Shown here: positions 10,185-19,234 of the stretch, in pieces | Layout of the letters: the number at the start of each line of letters is the position of its first letter | Position numbering within the stretch: position 1 is the stretch's first letter | Assembly (NCBI RefSeq): GCF_000312385.1 | Contig: NZ_HE997626.1 | Span: 297,206 to 361,205, forward strand | DNA: 64,000 bases | Origin: Tsukamurella sp. 1534 | Lineage (GTDB): Bacteria; Actinomycetota; Actinomycetes; Mycobacteriales; Mycobacteriaceae | Direction of reading: 5' to 3' | Translations under genes and position numbers: made by a program | Notes under the pieces: generated by a model | What the model saw: the letters and a program-made list of their open reading frames with translations, nothing else | Database searches by the model: none | What the model was told of the DNA's origin: nothing

Positions 10185-10868
10185 ATGGACGTGCGTACGG
10201 AACAGCGAACGATTCGGAAGGACCCCCTCGCCCGGTCGGCGGCGCTACTGTCCGCCGCGGTCGGGTGCATCGGCCTCGCGTACGGGGCGCAGACCGTGGC
10301 CGCGGGCCTGCCCTGGTGGTTCGCGCCGGCGCTCGGCGTCCTGGTGCTCGCCGGTTCGGCGGAGATGCTGTTCGTCGGGCTCGTCGCCACCGGCGGCTCG
10401 CCGCTGCTCGCGCTGGCCTCGGGCGCCCTGGTCAACGTCCGACACCTGCCGTACGGCCTCGCCGCGGCACCGTACCTGGGCAGCGGCGCCGCCCGCCTCG
10501 CCCGGATCCACCTCATCAACGACGAGTCGATCGCGCTCGCCCTGTCGCAGCGCGATCCCGAGGCCGGCCGACGCGGCCTCACCTACGCGGGCGCCGGCAT
10601 CCTCATCGCCTGGCCTCTCTCCGCCGCCGCCGGCGCGGGAATCGGCTCCGTGATCTCCCCCGAGGCGCTCGGCCTGGACGCCGTGTTCCCCGCGGTCCTG
10701 CTCGCCCTGCTCGTCCCGGCCCTGCGGGAGAAGAGGAATCGCAATCCGCTCGCGCTCGCCGCACTGCTCGCCCTGGCCGCCGTGCCGTACGCGCCGCCCG
10801 GGCTGGCGCCGGCGGTCGCGCTCCTCGCGCTTCCGCTGCTCCGAGTGACCTCGGGGGCCTGGCCGTGA
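10185..10868 (+). CDS. azlC: AzlC family branched-chain amino acid exporter subunit
   Basis: Large membrane subunit (227 aa) of an AzlCD-type exporter. In Bacillus the pair exports branched-chain amino-acid analogues such as azaleucine. Visible family features are PWWFAPALGVLVLAGSAEM, the segment GALVNVRHLPYGL and five to six hydrophobic helices. It starts at an ATG 22 bp from the palindrome in the divergent promoter and overlaps azlD by GTGA. The substrate here is inferred from the family only. Confidence 0.85.
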   Translation: MDVRTEQRTIRKDPLARSAALLSAAVGCIGLAYGAQTVAAGLPWWFAPALGVLVLAGSAEMLFVGLVATGGSPLLALASGALVNVRHLPYGLAAAPYLGSGAARLARIHLINDESIALALSQRDPEAGRRGLTYAGAGILIAWPLSAAAGAGIGSVISPEALGLDAVFPAVLLALLVPALREKRNRNPLALAALLALAAVPYAPPGLAPAVALLALPLLRVTSGAWP

Positions 10869-11179
10869 TCGCAGTGCTGTGCGCGGGCGCCGCGCTCGCG
10901 GCCGTGACGTTCGCGTTCCGCGCGGCGGGACCGGCGGTGGCGGGCAGGCTCGAGCTCGGCCCGGGCGTGCGGCGCACCGTCGACCTGTGCGCCCTCGCCC
11001 TACTCGCCGGCGTGATGGTCACGGCCGCCGTCGCGGACGGGCAGGAGGCCGCCGGCTACGCGCGGATCGCCGGCGTCGGCGTGGCGGGCGTGCTCGCGTG
11101 GCGACGCTGCCCGCTCCCCCTCGTGATCCTCGCCGCGGGCGGCACCGCCGCGGCCCTCCGCGCCCTCGGCGTCCACTGA
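10865..11179 (+). CDS. azlD: AzlD family transporter small subunit
   Basis: A 104-aa protein with about four hydrophobic segments, the size of AzlD. It has the family-typical pattern of a second helix followed by an exposed Arg/Pro stretch (AWRRCPLPLVILAAGGTAAAL). The GTG start lies in the azlC stop codon, so the two subunits are made in a coupled fashion. The assignment depends on both topology and context. Confidence 0.82.
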   Translation: MIAVLCAGAALAAVTFAFRAAGPAVAGRLELGPGVRRTVDLCALALLAGVMVTAAVADGQEAAGYARIAGVGVAGVLAWRRCPLPLVILAAGGTAAALRALGVH

Positions 11180-11240
11180 CTCCCCCGCCCGGCACAACCC
11201 GCCTCCGTCCGCGATCACCCCGCCTCCCGTCGTGGGTACC

Positions 11241-11407
11241 CGGCTCGCGTCGCGGGTACCCGGCTCGCGTCGCGGGGTCTCCGGCTCGCGTCGCGGGGTC
11301 TCCGGCTCGCGTCGCGGGGTCTCCGGCTCGCGTCGCGGGGTCTCCGGCTCGCGTCGCGGGGTCTCCGGCTCGCGTCGCGGGGTTTCCGGCTCGCGTCGCG
11401 GGGTTTC
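11241..11407. repeat. 21-bp minisatellite, eight copies
   Basis: The core CGGCTCGCGTCGCGGG recurs at 11241, 11261, 11282, 11303, 11324, 11345, 11366 and 11387; a degenerate ninth copy starts at 11408. The period is 21 bp except for the first step (20 bp). Copies differ mostly in the tail (GTAC, GTCTC, GTTTC). There are no spacers between units, so it is a VNTR-like array and not a CRISPR. It may vary in copy number between strains. Confidence 0.95.
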
Positions 11408-11410
11408 CGG

Positions 11411-11512
11411 CTCCCAGCCGGGAGAAGGCAGCCCCCATCCGATCCGGCGTCCCCATGGAAGCTGTCGAGGGGACGTCGAAAAACCATGGGGAGACCATCT
11501 CCCGGCTGGGAG
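11411..11512. repeat. Nested inverted repeat (possible terminator or structured element)
   Basis: The outer arms 11411-11425 and 11498-11512 are perfect 15-bp complements (CTCCCAGCCGGGAGA against TCTCCCGGCTGGGAG). Inside them a second perfect 9-bp pair, TCCCCATGG at 11450-11458 and CCATGGGGA at 11484-11492, shares the same dyad region. The folded RNA or cruciform would be ~100 nt. It lies between two convergent genes, so a bidirectional terminator role is possible; there is no long T-run. Confidence 0.8.
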
Positions 11513-11605
11513 ACGGAACCCCCGCTGCAGCGGCCCACGCACGGCAACGGGGCAGGGACGCGGGTCGCGACGGTCCGCCGTCCGCGGTCGCAGCGGGAGG
11601 GAGTG

Positions 11606-13036
11606 TCAGGGGCGCGGACCCGCGCCGATGGGTGCGTTCACGAGGGTGGCGATGATCGCGCCGATGGACTGCCCGAAGGTCTGCAGCGCCGCGGGTTCGA
11701 GGCCGCTGCTGAGCACGTCGCGGATGTCGCAGCCCTTCGGCGCGGGCCCGGTGGAGTTCATCCGCTGCTTGATCCAGTCGATCGCGCCGCCGGCTCCCGT
11801 GATCACCACTGTGCCGTGCGTGGTCATCAACTGCGGCACCGGGTTCGGCGGCAGCTCCTCGCGCCGGTAGGTGACGGACGCACCGCCGCGGCAGTAGGAG
11901 TTCACCAGCTTGTCCGTGCCGGTGATCGGCGCGACCTCCTCGGTGATGCCGTTGTAGACGTAGGCGGGGACCTTCGGAATCCGGCCGCTCACACCGCGTT
12001 CGTCGATGGCCTTCCGGATCGCCGGGATCTTCAGCACGTCGTCGATCGGCTTGGAGAGGTTCACCCGGTAGTCGAACCACAGGTTCGAGACGACGTTCTG
12101 CGGCATGCAGTGCCGCCGGGTCTCGTTGACCCGGTCACGCCCGCCCCGGGTGAGCGCGCCGTCGAGCGCCTTCCGGAATGGCTCGGAATCCTTACCGATC
12201 GCGGAGAGCGCCAACGGGATCAGGCCCGCCAGCAGCGAGGTGTTGACGCTGCGCAGCGACGCCTCCAGGTCGCGCTCCGGTGCGCCGAACGCCGCCCCGC
12301 GGATGTTCAGCTCGGGCGCGTACTCGGGCTGCTCCTCGATGGTCCAGCTGCTCGCGATGGCGCCGCCGGAGTAGCCCATGAGGCCCACGGGGGTCTTCTC
12401 GTTCAGCCCGAGGCGCGAGAAGTTCTCGACCGCGCGGATGCCGTCGAGCACGGCCCAGCCCGGCTGGCGGGGCGTGAGGAAGCGGTCGTCCCCGCCGCCG
12501 TGGTCGGGCATCGCGACGGCCCAGCCCTCGTTGAGGCCGGCCGAGGCGAACAGCATCTCCGCCGCGGGCATCCCGAAGGTCAGCGGGCCGGACGGGTTGC
12601 CCAGTTCGACGGGGCCGCCCTTGGTCAGGGAGTAGGACGCCTGGCAGACGCGCAACGTCGAATCGGACGCGGCCTGGTAGGACAGCAGCTTCGTGGGCTT
12701 CTTCCCGCGGGGCACCATCACCGTGGTCACGGTCATGTCGGGCACGCCGTCCATACCGGTGGTGCGGTAGGCCAGCTGCCAGGCGTCGACGTTGACCGGC
12801 ATGACCTGCAGGGAACGGACGCTCGTGGGCCGGCTGCGGACGATCTCGCCGGGCTTCATATCGGCGAGATCCGCCGGGGCGTCGTAGAAGGAGTCAGCCG
12901 GCGGGGCCGGCTCGACGATCGGCGGAACGGCGTTCGCGGGGGCGATCACCACTCCCGCGGAGGCGACCACCGTGGCGACGACGAGCACCGCACCCCGTCG
13001 AACGAATTTACGGAACCCGTGTGTCAGTTTCGCCAC
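11606..13036 (-). CDS. Secreted lipase (LIP/secretory lipase family)
   Basis: A 476-aa exported alpha/beta-hydrolase. Residues 1-36 form a signal peptide (FVRRGAVLVVATVVASAGVV followed by APANA, a probable Ala-x-Ala cleavage site). The nucleophile elbow GYSGG places the catalytic serine at about residue 223, and a DHGGGDD segment upstream resembles the oxyanion region of secretory lipases. C-terminal candidates for the acid and histidine are ITEEVAPITGTDKL and MTTHGTVVI. The length fits the family of triacylglycerol lipases that is common in mycolata. It is monocistronic, convergent with azlCD across the repeat region. Confidence 0.85.
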   Translation of the reverse strand: MAKLTHGFRKFVRRGAVLVVATVVASAGVVIAPANAVPPIVEPAPPADSFYDAPADLADMKPGEIVRSRPTSVRSLQVMPVNVDAWQLAYRTTGMDGVPDMTVTTVMVPRGKKPTKLLSYQAASDSTLRVCQASYSLTKGGPVELGNPSGPLTFGMPAAEMLFASAGLNEGWAVAMPDHGGGDDRFLTPRQPGWAVLDGIRAVENFSRLGLNEKTPVGLMGYSGGAIASSWTIEEQPEYAPELNIRGAAFGAPERDLEASLRSVNTSLLAGLIPLALSAIGKDSEPFRKALDGALTRGGRDRVNETRRHCMPQNVVSNLWFDYRVNLSKPIDDVLKIPAIRKAIDERGVSGRIPKVPAYVYNGITEEVAPITGTDKLVNSYCRGGASVTYRREELPPNPVPQLMTTHGTVVITGAGGAIDWIKQRMNSTGPAPKGCDIRDVLSSGLEPAALQTFGQSIGAIIATLVNAPIGAGPRP

Positions 13037-13090
13037 GGACCGAACCTATGGTGACTCGCGTCACCTGTCAACGCCCGGCCGCGGGACCGG

Positions 13091-13378
13091 TCAGTTCAGG
13101 CGCTGCTGCAGGTGCACGGTGATCGAATCGCCCTCCTGCTTCCCGAGTTCGCGACGGATCTTCGCGGCGACGGGGAGCTTGTGCGTCCCGTCGCCCAGCG
13201 CCATGAAGGAACTGGTGAACGGGATCCCGTCCATCGTTCCGGACACCTTCACGAGCCCTCGCGTGCCGAAGTACTCGGCGGACCCGTCGAGCTTCACGTA
13301 CGTCCACCCGCCCTTCGCATCGCTGCGCCGCAGGACGGCGGTGAAGGTCGTGTCGAGCGGACCTGTGGTGGCGGACAT
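13091..13378 (-). CDS. DUF1905 domain protein
   Basis: A 95-aa cytosolic protein made almost wholly of one DUF1905 domain: [19 protein letters not shown], then [20 protein letters not shown], ending [20 protein letters not shown]. The domain folds as a small beta-barrel, and its biochemical role is not established. I use the ATG at 13378, which has a weak GAAGGGA upstream. It follows the broken DUF1761 membrane gene on the same strand by 16 bp, so both are probably transcribed from the AGTACT-box promoter. A second, unrelated-looking DUF1905 gene lies at 23738. Confidence 0.82.
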   Translation of the reverse strand: MSATTGPLDTTFTAVLRRSDAKGGWTYVKLDGSAEYFGTRGLVKVSGTMDGIPFTSSFMALGDGTHKLPVAAKIRRELGKQEGDSITVHLQQRLN

Positions 13379-13394
13379 GGCGTTTCCCTTCGGG

Positions 13395-13782
13395 TCAGTG
13401 GAGCAGTCCCACCGCGACGGCGATGAGAAGGAGCTTGAGGAGCCAGTCACCGGCGTGGATCGCGGCGGTCTGCCACGGGACCCGTTCCCCAGATGATCGA
13501 GCCGGTGAGCAGCACGGCGGGGAAGGTCACCCACAGCACGAGCGCGAGCGCCAGGGAGCCGGGGAGCGAGAGCAGGCCGGACCGGTCGGCGATCCAGGCG
13601 AACCCGGCCGCGACGACGACGGTGCGGAGCACCTCCGCGGCGACCTTGGCCGGCCCGAGCCTCCCCCGGTCGAGCGCGCGGCCCCCGAGCGCCCGCTGTT
13701 CCACCGGCGCGAGGAGCACGTAGTAGACGGAGCTGAGAACGAACGCCACGAGGGCGGCGACTGCGATACCTGCGACGATCAT
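13395..13782 (-). pseudogene. DUF1761-like membrane protein gene with a 1-bp frameshift
   Basis: The gene starts at ATG 13782 behind a strong Shine-Dalgarno (AAAGGAGG) and encodes a DUF1761-type membrane protein ([20 protein letters not shown]...). The frame is broken in a run of four C on the plus strand (13487-13490). After it the annotated frame gives RRDPRR and stops at 13447, whereas the +1-shifted frame continues with [19 protein letters not shown], the family-typical C-terminal helix, to a stop at 13395. Removing one base from the run restores a 128-aa, four-helix protein. It may be a real inactivation or a homopolymer sequencing error. Confidence 0.75.
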
Positions 13783-13795
13783 GACGTCCTCCTTT

Positions 13796-13845
13796 AGTAC
13801 TAATGAGTACTCTACGCCCACGATCCCAGTACTGTCCAGTACTAT
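13796..13845. promoter_or_regulatory. Four AGTACT boxes in a divergent promoter (TetR operators)
   Basis: AGTACT occurs at 13796, 13806, 13828 and 13838: two pairs, each with exactly 10 bp (one helical turn) between boxes. They overlap a minus-strand promoter for the DUF1761 gene (-35 TGGACA at 13838-13833, 18-bp spacer, -10 TAGAGT at 13814-13809). They also overlap a plus-strand -10 TACTAT (13840-13845) lying 6 bp before the TetR ATG. Binding would block both promoters, so autoregulation by the adjacent TetR protein is likely. Confidence 0.7.
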
Positions 13846-13851
13846 TTCGGC

Positions 13852-14511
13852 ATGGACACCGCACCCGACGCACCCCGGCTCCGCGGCCGGCCCGGCGGCA
13901 GCAGCGGCGCGGACCTGCTCGCCATCGCCCGCGGCCTGTTCCTCGACCGGGGGTTCGGCGGCACCACGATGGACGCCGTCGCCGCGGGCGCGCGGATCTC
14001 GAAGCAGACCCTCTACCGCCAGTACCCGTCGAAGGACGACCTCTACGCCGCGGTCGTCCGCGACTGGGTCGACCGCGGGCGCGATGCGATGCGCCCGCAC
14101 CTGGACGCCCTCATGGCGACCGAGGACGCTGCGCAGGGCTTGCGCGCGCTCGCCCGCACGCTCCAGGCCGGGGTCCTCAGCAGCCCCGTCCTGCGCATGC
14201 GCACTCTGGTCGCCGCCGAGGCACAGCGCTTCCCCGACGTGGCCGACGATTACGTGCGCCGGAGCTGGGATCGCAACCAGGCCCTCCTCGCCGAGGCGCT
14301 CGCGCACCTCGCCACCCGGGGCCTGCTCCACATCGACGATCCGGCCGCCGCGGCCGAGCAGTTCACCTGGCTGGCGCTCGCCGCGCCGCTCAACCGGCTC
14401 ACTCTCACAGGCGGCCGGAGGGGCTGTACGCAGCAGGAATCGGATGCGGTCGCCGAGGAGGCCGTGGCGACCTTCCTCGCCCGGTACGCACCCTCGGACA
14501 CCCGCGGCTGA
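13852..14511 (+). CDS. TetR family regulator upstream of mfd
   Basis: A 219-aa regulator with an N-terminal HTH ([20 protein letters not shown], then [20 protein letters not shown], residues ~22-70) and a TetR C-terminal domain of the type with FLARY near the end. It sits directly upstream of mfd-mazG, the position of Rv1019 in M. tuberculosis, which is reported to be an autoregulator affecting mfd and mazG. The -10 TACTAT 6 bp before the ATG implies a leaderless transcript overlapped by two AGTACT boxes. The divergent DUF1761 gene shares those boxes, so it is probably a direct target. Confidence 0.88.
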   Translation: MDTAPDAPRLRGRPGGSSGADLLAIARGLFLDRGFGGTTMDAVAAGARISKQTLYRQYPSKDDLYAAVVRDWVDRGRDAMRPHLDALMATEDAAQGLRALARTLQAGVLSSPVLRMRTLVAAEAQRFPDVADDYVRRSWDRNQALLAEALAHLATRGLLHIDDPAAAAEQFTWLALAAPLNRLTLTGGRRGCTQQESDAVAEEAVATFLARYAPSDTRG

Positions 14512-14551
14512 CCGGGCGCCGGGCCCGTCGGCACGTGTCGGCCCGCGCCAA

Positions 14552-14557
14552 TACACT
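14552..14557 (+). promoter_or_regulatory. -10 hexamer of probable leaderless mfd promoter
   Basis: TACACT is followed after 6 bp by the GTG that best fits the Mfd N-terminus. No Shine-Dalgarno precedes this GTG, so transcription probably begins at the start codon. Confidence 0.5.
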
Positions 14558-14563
14558 GGATCG

Positions 14564-17500
14564 GTGCCTGACGCCGCCCCCTCGACACTCCCCTCGCTCT
14601 CCGGACTGACCAGGGCGGTCGCCGCAGATCCCGATATCGCCGCCTTCGCCGACGCCGCGGGCAAGCCCGACCTCACCGTCACGGCGGTCGACGGTGCGCG
14701 GCCCTTCCTCGTCACCGCCCTCGCGCGTCGTGCCCCCGTGCTCGTGGTGACCGCGACCGGTCGCGAAGCCGACGACCTCAGCTCCGAGCTGCGGGAGACG
14801 CTGGGCGACGGCGCCGTGGCGCAGTTCCCGAGCTGGGAGACCCTTCCGCACGAGCGCCTCTCCCCCGGCGCGGACACCGTCGGCCGACGGCTGCAGGTGC
14901 TGCGCCGGCTGGCGCACCCCGGCGACGAGCAGTACGGCGAACCCCTGCGGGCCGTGGTCGCGACGGTCCGCTCCCTGGTCCAGCCCATGGCGCCCGGGCT
15001 CGGTGACGCCCCGTCGATCACGCTGCGCGAAGGCGTGGAGCACGACTTCGAGGAGCTCATCGAGACCCTCGTCGAGCTCGCGTACACGCGGGTGGACATG
15101 GTGGGCAAGCGCGGCGAGTTCGCCGTGCGCGGCGGCATCCTGGACGTGTTCCCCACCACCACGGATCTCCCTGTACGCGTGGAGTTCTGGGGCGACGAGA
15201 TCACGGACCTGCGCGCCTTCTCGGTAGCCGATCAGCGGTCGCAGCCCGAGGTCGAGGTGGGCACCGTGCACGTGTACCCGTGCCGCGAGCTGCTCCTCAC
15301 CGCGGATGTCCGCGAACGCGCGGCGGCACTCAAGGCGGAGCACGAGAACGACGCCGCGCTGGTGGAGATGCTGGAGAAGCTGGCACAGGGCATCCCGGTG
15401 GAGGGCATGGAGGCGCTCATCCCGGCGCTGCTCCCGGGCGACCTGCAGCTGCTCACCGACGTCCTGCCCGCGGGGGCGCACACCCTGCTGCTCGATCCCG
15501 AGAAGATCCGCACCCGCGCCGCGGACCTCGCCCGCACCGGGCAGGAGTTCCTGGAGGCGTCCTGGACGGCGGCCGCCCTCGGTTCGTCGGCGCCGCTCGA
15601 CCCGAGCGGGATGAACCTGGGCGCCAGCGCCTACCGCGCCCTCGACGAGGTGCACGAATCCGTGTCGGCGCAGGGACGCCCGTGGTGGACGGTGTCGCCG
15701 CTCGCCGCCGGGCCGGACACCGACGACGACACCCACCTCACGGTGCACGCCGAGCACGCGCCCGCGCCGCGCGGCTCGGAGACCGAGGCGGAGAAGCTGT
15801 TCGCCACGCTGCGCGCCCACGCCGCGTCCGGCGGCAGCGGCGTGATCGTGGTGGCGGGCCAGGGAACCCGCGCCCGCATCCTGGAACGGCTGCGCGACGC
15901 GGAGGTCCCGGCGGCCGAGCTGGCGGCGGGCGAGGAGCCGCGACCCGGCACCGTCGGCGTGCTGCGCGGCAGCCTGCAGACCGGCCTCACGGTGCCCGCG
16001 CTCAGCCTGGTGCTGCTCGCCGAGCCCGACCTGACCGGCAACCGCGTCGCCGGGGTCGGCGACGGCCGCAGACTCCCGGCCAAGCGCCGCAACCAAGTCG
16101 ACCCGCTCGCGCTCAGCGCGGGCGACCTGGTGGTGCACGACGAGCACGGCATCGGCAAGTTCGTGGAGATGATCGAGCGCACCGTGGCGGGGGCCCGCCG
16201 CGAGTACCTCGTGATCGAGTACGCGCCCAGTAAGCGCGGCCAGCCCGGCGACAAACTGTTCGTGCCGATGGAGTCGCTGGATCAGTTGTCGCGGTACGTG
16301 GGCGGCGAGATGCCCGCGCTGTCGCGGATGGGCGGCAGCGACTGGCAGAACACCAAACGCAAGGCGCGCAAGGCGGTCCGCGAGATCGCGGGCGAGCTGG
16401 TGCAGCTCTACGCCGCCCGTAACGCCGCGCCCGGGCACGCCTTCGCCGGCGACACCCCGTGGCAGCGTGAGATGGAGGACGCGTTCCCGTTCACCGAGAC
16501 CGTCGACCAGATGACGGTGATCGGCGACGTGAAGGCCGACATGGAGAAGGCCGTCCCGATGGACCGCGTGGTGATCGGCGACGTGGGCTACGGCAAGACG
16601 GAGATCGCCGTACGCGCGGCCTTCAAGGCCGTGCAGGACGGCAAGCAGGTGGCGGTCCTGGTGCCCACCACGCTTCTGGCGCAACAACACCTGCAGACCT
16701 TCACCGACCGGATGCAGGGCTTCCCCGTCACCGTGAAGGGCCTGTCCCGGTTCACGGACAGGTTCGAGACGGAGCAGGTCCTCGAGGGCCTGGCCGACGG
16801 GAGCGTCGACGTCGTGGTCGGCACGCACCGCCTGCTGCAGATCGGTGTCCGGTGGAAGGACCTCGGGCTCGTGATCGTGGACGAGGAGCAGCGCTTCGGC
16901 GTGGAGCACAAGGAACACATCAAGGCGCTGCGCACCAACGTCGACGTGCTCACCATGAGCGCCACGCCCATCCCCCGCACCCTGGAGATGTCGATGGCGG
17001 GCATCCGCGAGATGTCCACGATCCTCACCCCGCCGGAGGAGCGGCACCCGGTGCTCACCTATGTGGGCGCCTACGACGGCAAGCAGGTGGCCGCCGCCAT
17101 CCGCCGCGAGCTGTTGCGCGACGGCCAGGTGTTCTACGTGCACAACCGGGTCAGCTCGATCGATAAGGCCGCCAAGCAGATCCGCGACATGGTTCCCGAG
17201 GCCCGCGTGGTGGTGGCGCACGGTCAGATGGGCGAGGAGGCGCTGGAGCGCACCGTGCAGGGTTTCTGGAACCGCGAGTTCGACGTCCTCGTGTGCACCA
17301 CGATCGTCGAGACCGGACTGGACATCTCCAACGCCAACACGCTCATAGTGGAGCGCGCGGAGAACCTCGGCCTCTCCCAGCTGCACCAGCTCCGCGGCCG
17401 CGTGGGCCGTTCCCGGGAGCGCGGCTACGCGTACTTCCTGTACCCGTCGGAGAAACCGCTCACCGAGACCGCCTACGACCGTCTCTCGACGATCGCGCAG

Positions 17501-18220
17501 AACAACGAGCTCGGCGCCGGCATGGCGGTCGCGATGAAGGACCTCGAACTGCGCGGCGCCGGAAACGTGTTGGGCGCGGAGCAGTCCGGCCACGTCGCGG
17601 GCGTCGGATTCGATCTGTACGTGCGCCTCGTGGGCGAGGCCGTCGAGGCCTTCCGCGCCGCGGCCGACGGCAAACCGATCACCATCGAGGAGGAGCAGAA
17701 GGAGGTGCGCATCGACCTGCCGGTGGACGCGCACATCCCGCCGGACTACGTGACCTCGGACCGGCTGCGCCTGGAGGCGTACCGCAAACTGGCTGCGGCG
17801 CACGACGATGCGGCCGTCGCCGAGGTGCTCACCGAGCTCACCGACCGGTACGGGCCGCCGCCCGTCGAAGTGGAGCGGCTCGCCGCGATCGCCCGGCTGC
17901 GGTCGCTGGCCCGCGCGGCCGGCGTCACCGAGATCACCGTCACCGGAACCACTCTGCGGGTCTCGCCGATGGAGCTGCGCGATTCGCAGCAGCTGCGCCT
18001 CAAACGGCTGTACCCCGGCGGCTCCTACCGGGCGACCACGCGCACGGTCACCTTCCCGCTCCCCCGCACCGGCGGGGGCGGGGTGGGCAGCGACCGGGTG
18101 CGCGACATCGAGCTGCTGCAGGTGGTCGCCGACTTCCTCGCCGCCATGGACGGCAAGGGCGCCGGCTACTGGCGCCTCGATCAGCCGCCCGTCGCGGCGC
18201 GGCCGGAGGCGACGGCGTGA
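14564..18220 (+). CDS. mfd: Transcription-repair coupling factor Mfd
   Basis: A 1218-aa ATP-dependent DNA translocase that removes stalled RNA polymerase at lesions and recruits UvrA. Domains in order: a UvrB-like N-terminal region (residues 1-~350, with [20 protein letters not shown]); an RNA-polymerase-interacting CarD-like domain at ~517-590 ([20 protein letters not shown]); helicase motor with Walker [12 protein letters not shown] at ~671 and DEEQ box at ~773, plus motif [19 protein letters not shown]; and a C-terminal TRCF domain (~1045 on). The GTG at 14564 is preferred because the frame upstream overlaps the tetR gene. The GTGA overlap with mazG makes an operon. Confidence 0.97.
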   Translation: MPDAAPSTLPSLSGLTRAVAADPDIAAFADAAGKPDLTVTAVDGARPFLVTALARRAPVLVVTATGREADDLSSELRETLGDGAVAQFPSWETLPHERLSPGADTVGRRLQVLRRLAHPGDEQYGEPLRAVVATVRSLVQPMAPGLGDAPSITLREGVEHDFEELIETLVELAYTRVDMVGKRGEFAVRGGILDVFPTTTDLPVRVEFWGDEITDLRAFSVADQRSQPEVEVGTVHVYPCRELLLTADVRERAAALKAEHENDAALVEMLEKLAQGIPVEGMEALIPALLPGDLQLLTDVLPAGAHTLLLDPEKIRTRAADLARTGQEFLEASWTAAALGSSAPLDPSGMNLGASAYRALDEVHESVSAQGRPWWTVSPLAAGPDTDDDTHLTVHAEHAPAPRGSETEAEKLFATLRAHAASGGSGVIVVAGQGTRARILERLRDAEVPAAELAAGEEPRPGTVGVLRGSLQTGLTVPALSLVLLAEPDLTGNRVAGVGDGRRLPAKRRNQVDPLALSAGDLVVHDEHGIGKFVEMIERTVAGARREYLVIEYAPSKRGQPGDKLFVPMESLDQLSRYVGGEMPALSRMGGSDWQNTKRKARKAVREIAGELVQLYAARNAAPGHAFAGDTPWQREMEDAFPFTETVDQMTVIGDVKADMEKAVPMDRVVIGDVGYGKTEIAVRAAFKAVQDGKQVAVLVPTTLLAQQHLQTFTDRMQGFPVTVKGLSRFTDRFETEQVLEGLADGSVDVVVGTHRLLQIGVRWKDLGLVIVDEEQRFGVEHKEHIKALRTNVDVLTMSATPIPRTLEMSMAGIREMSTILTPPEERHPVLTYVGAYDGKQVAAAIRRELLRDGQVFYVHNRVSSIDKAAKQIRDMVPEARVVVAHGQMGEEALERTVQGFWNREFDVLVCTTIVETGLDISNANTLIVERAENLGLSQLHQLRGRVGRSRERGYAYFLYPSEKPLTETAYDRLSTIAQNNELGAGMAVAMKDLELRGAGNVLGAEQSGHVAGVGFDLYVRLVGEAVEAFRAAADGKPITIEEEQKEVRIDLPVDAHIPPDYVTSDRLRLEAYRKLAAAHDDAAVAEVLTELTDRYGPPPVEVERLAAIARLRSLARAAGVTEITVTGTTLRVSPMELRDSQQLRLKRLYPGGSYRATTRTVTFPLPRTGGGGVGSDRVRDIELLQVVADFLAAMDGKGAGYWRLDQPPVAARPEATA

Positions 18221-19191
18221 CCGAGGCGACCGGCAGCGCGCCGGGCACCGTCGTCCTCGTCGATCCCGCGCTGCCCGCACTCGTCCCCGTGGAAGCCCTC
18301 GGCGCGCTGACCGGGCCCGTGTTCTACACGGAGGAGCTGCCCGTACGGATCGCGTGGAACCTGCCCGACGGGCGCCCGGCGCTCGGCGCGGAGGTCCCGG
18401 CGGGAGCGACGGTGCTCTCCTCCGACGCCCGGCACCCGGCGGTGACCGCGCTCCGGGCGCGGGGCGCACGGGTGATCGCGCCCGCTCCGCCCGCCGGGCT
18501 GGGAGTACTGGACACCGTCGCCCTCATCGATCACCTGCGCACCACCGGCCCTTGGGAGTCGGAGCAGACCCACGCGAGCCTGCTGCGCTACCTCGTGGAG
18601 GAGACGTACGAGGTGGCCGACGCGGTGGCCGCGCTCGACGCCCCCGGCGCCGGCCCGGACGAGCGCGCCGAGCTGCGCAGCGAGCTGGGCGACCTGCTGC
18701 TCCAGGTGGTGTTCCACGCCCGGATCGCGCAGGAGGGCCCGGAGCCGTTCGACATCGACGACGTGGCCCGGACCCTGTCGGACAAGGTGCGCAGGCGCAC
18801 GCCGCACCTGGCCGACGGCGCCGAGGTCGACGTGGCGACGCAGGCGGAGAACTGGGAGCGGCAGAAGCGGCTCGAGCGCGGCGAACGCGGCTCCGTGCTG
18901 GACTCCATCTCGCTGGGCCAGCCCGCGCTGGCGCTGGCCGGGAAGGTGTTCGAGCGGCTGCGCGCGGCGGGCTTCCCACCCGAGCTGGTGCCCGCGGACG
19001 TGCGCACCGTCACCGTCGACCCCGCCCTGGAGGACGCGTCCTTCGAACTGGACTACCGCCGCACGCTCCTGACCTTCATGGACGGGGTGCGGAAGGCGGA
19101 GGCGGCGATGGCCGCGGGCGGGGTAGACTCGTGGGCCGCAGCCTGGGACGACGGTCACGTCGGGAACCCGGCAGGCGACACCGGACGTTAG
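18217..19191 (+). CDS. mazG: MazG nucleoside triphosphate pyrophosphohydrolase
   Basis: A 324-aa all-helical NTP pyrophosphatase that hydrolyses (d)NTPs, including oxidised ones, and thereby lowers mutation and ppGpp-related stress. The metal-binding EExxE...ExxD pattern is visible as [12 protein letters not shown] and [19 protein letters not shown]. The N-terminal ~110 residues are an actinobacterial extension ([19 protein letters not shown]...) that resembles a tetrapyrrole-methylase-like remnant, as in mycobacterial MazG. The GTG start overlaps the mfd stop. Confidence 0.93.
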   Translation: MTEATGSAPGTVVLVDPALPALVPVEALGALTGPVFYTEELPVRIAWNLPDGRPALGAEVPAGATVLSSDARHPAVTALRARGARVIAPAPPAGLGVLDTVALIDHLRTTGPWESEQTHASLLRYLVEETYEVADAVAALDAPGAGPDERAELRSELGDLLLQVVFHARIAQEGPEPFDIDDVARTLSDKVRRRTPHLADGAEVDVATQAENWERQKRLERGERGSVLDSISLGQPALALAGKVFERLRAAGFPPELVPADVRTVTVDPALEDASFELDYRRTLLTFMDGVRKAEAAMAAGGVDSWAAAWDDGHVGNPAGDTGR

Positions 19192-19234
19192 TCCGATGAG
19201 CCCGAACCCCCTCGCAGGAGAGAGTCCCACCGCC

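Larger units (their letters stand above)
11180..11605. other. 426-bp non-coding stretch with minisatellite and nested inverted repeat
   Basis: No credible gene lies here. All frames through 11230-11410 are open only because the repeat unit is a multiple of three and lacks stop codons, giving low-complexity Arg/Ala/Gly/Ser-Pro peptides. The stretch separates azlD from the convergent lipase gene and holds a tandem repeat followed by a large imperfect hairpin (listed separately). Confidence 0.8.

Noticed and set aside
11241-11407. CRISPR array
   Set aside because: The 21-bp units are contiguous with no unique spacers and there is no cas gene in the window, so it is a tandem minisatellite.
11215-11547. 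Minus-strand Arg/Asp/Pro repeat protein
   Set aside because: The frame exists only because the repeat unit is 21 bp. It has no ribosome binding site or non-repeat domain.
13781-14563. N-terminal extension of Mfd back to 13781
   Set aside because: That stretch overlaps the well-supported tetR gene in another frame and is Ser/Pro/Arg-rich. The GTG at 14564 gives the proper N-terminus.
14405-18469. Long minus-strand frame across mfd
   Set aside because: It is antisense to mfd with Arg/His/Gly-rich low-complexity composition and no start context. High GC leaves such shadow frames open.
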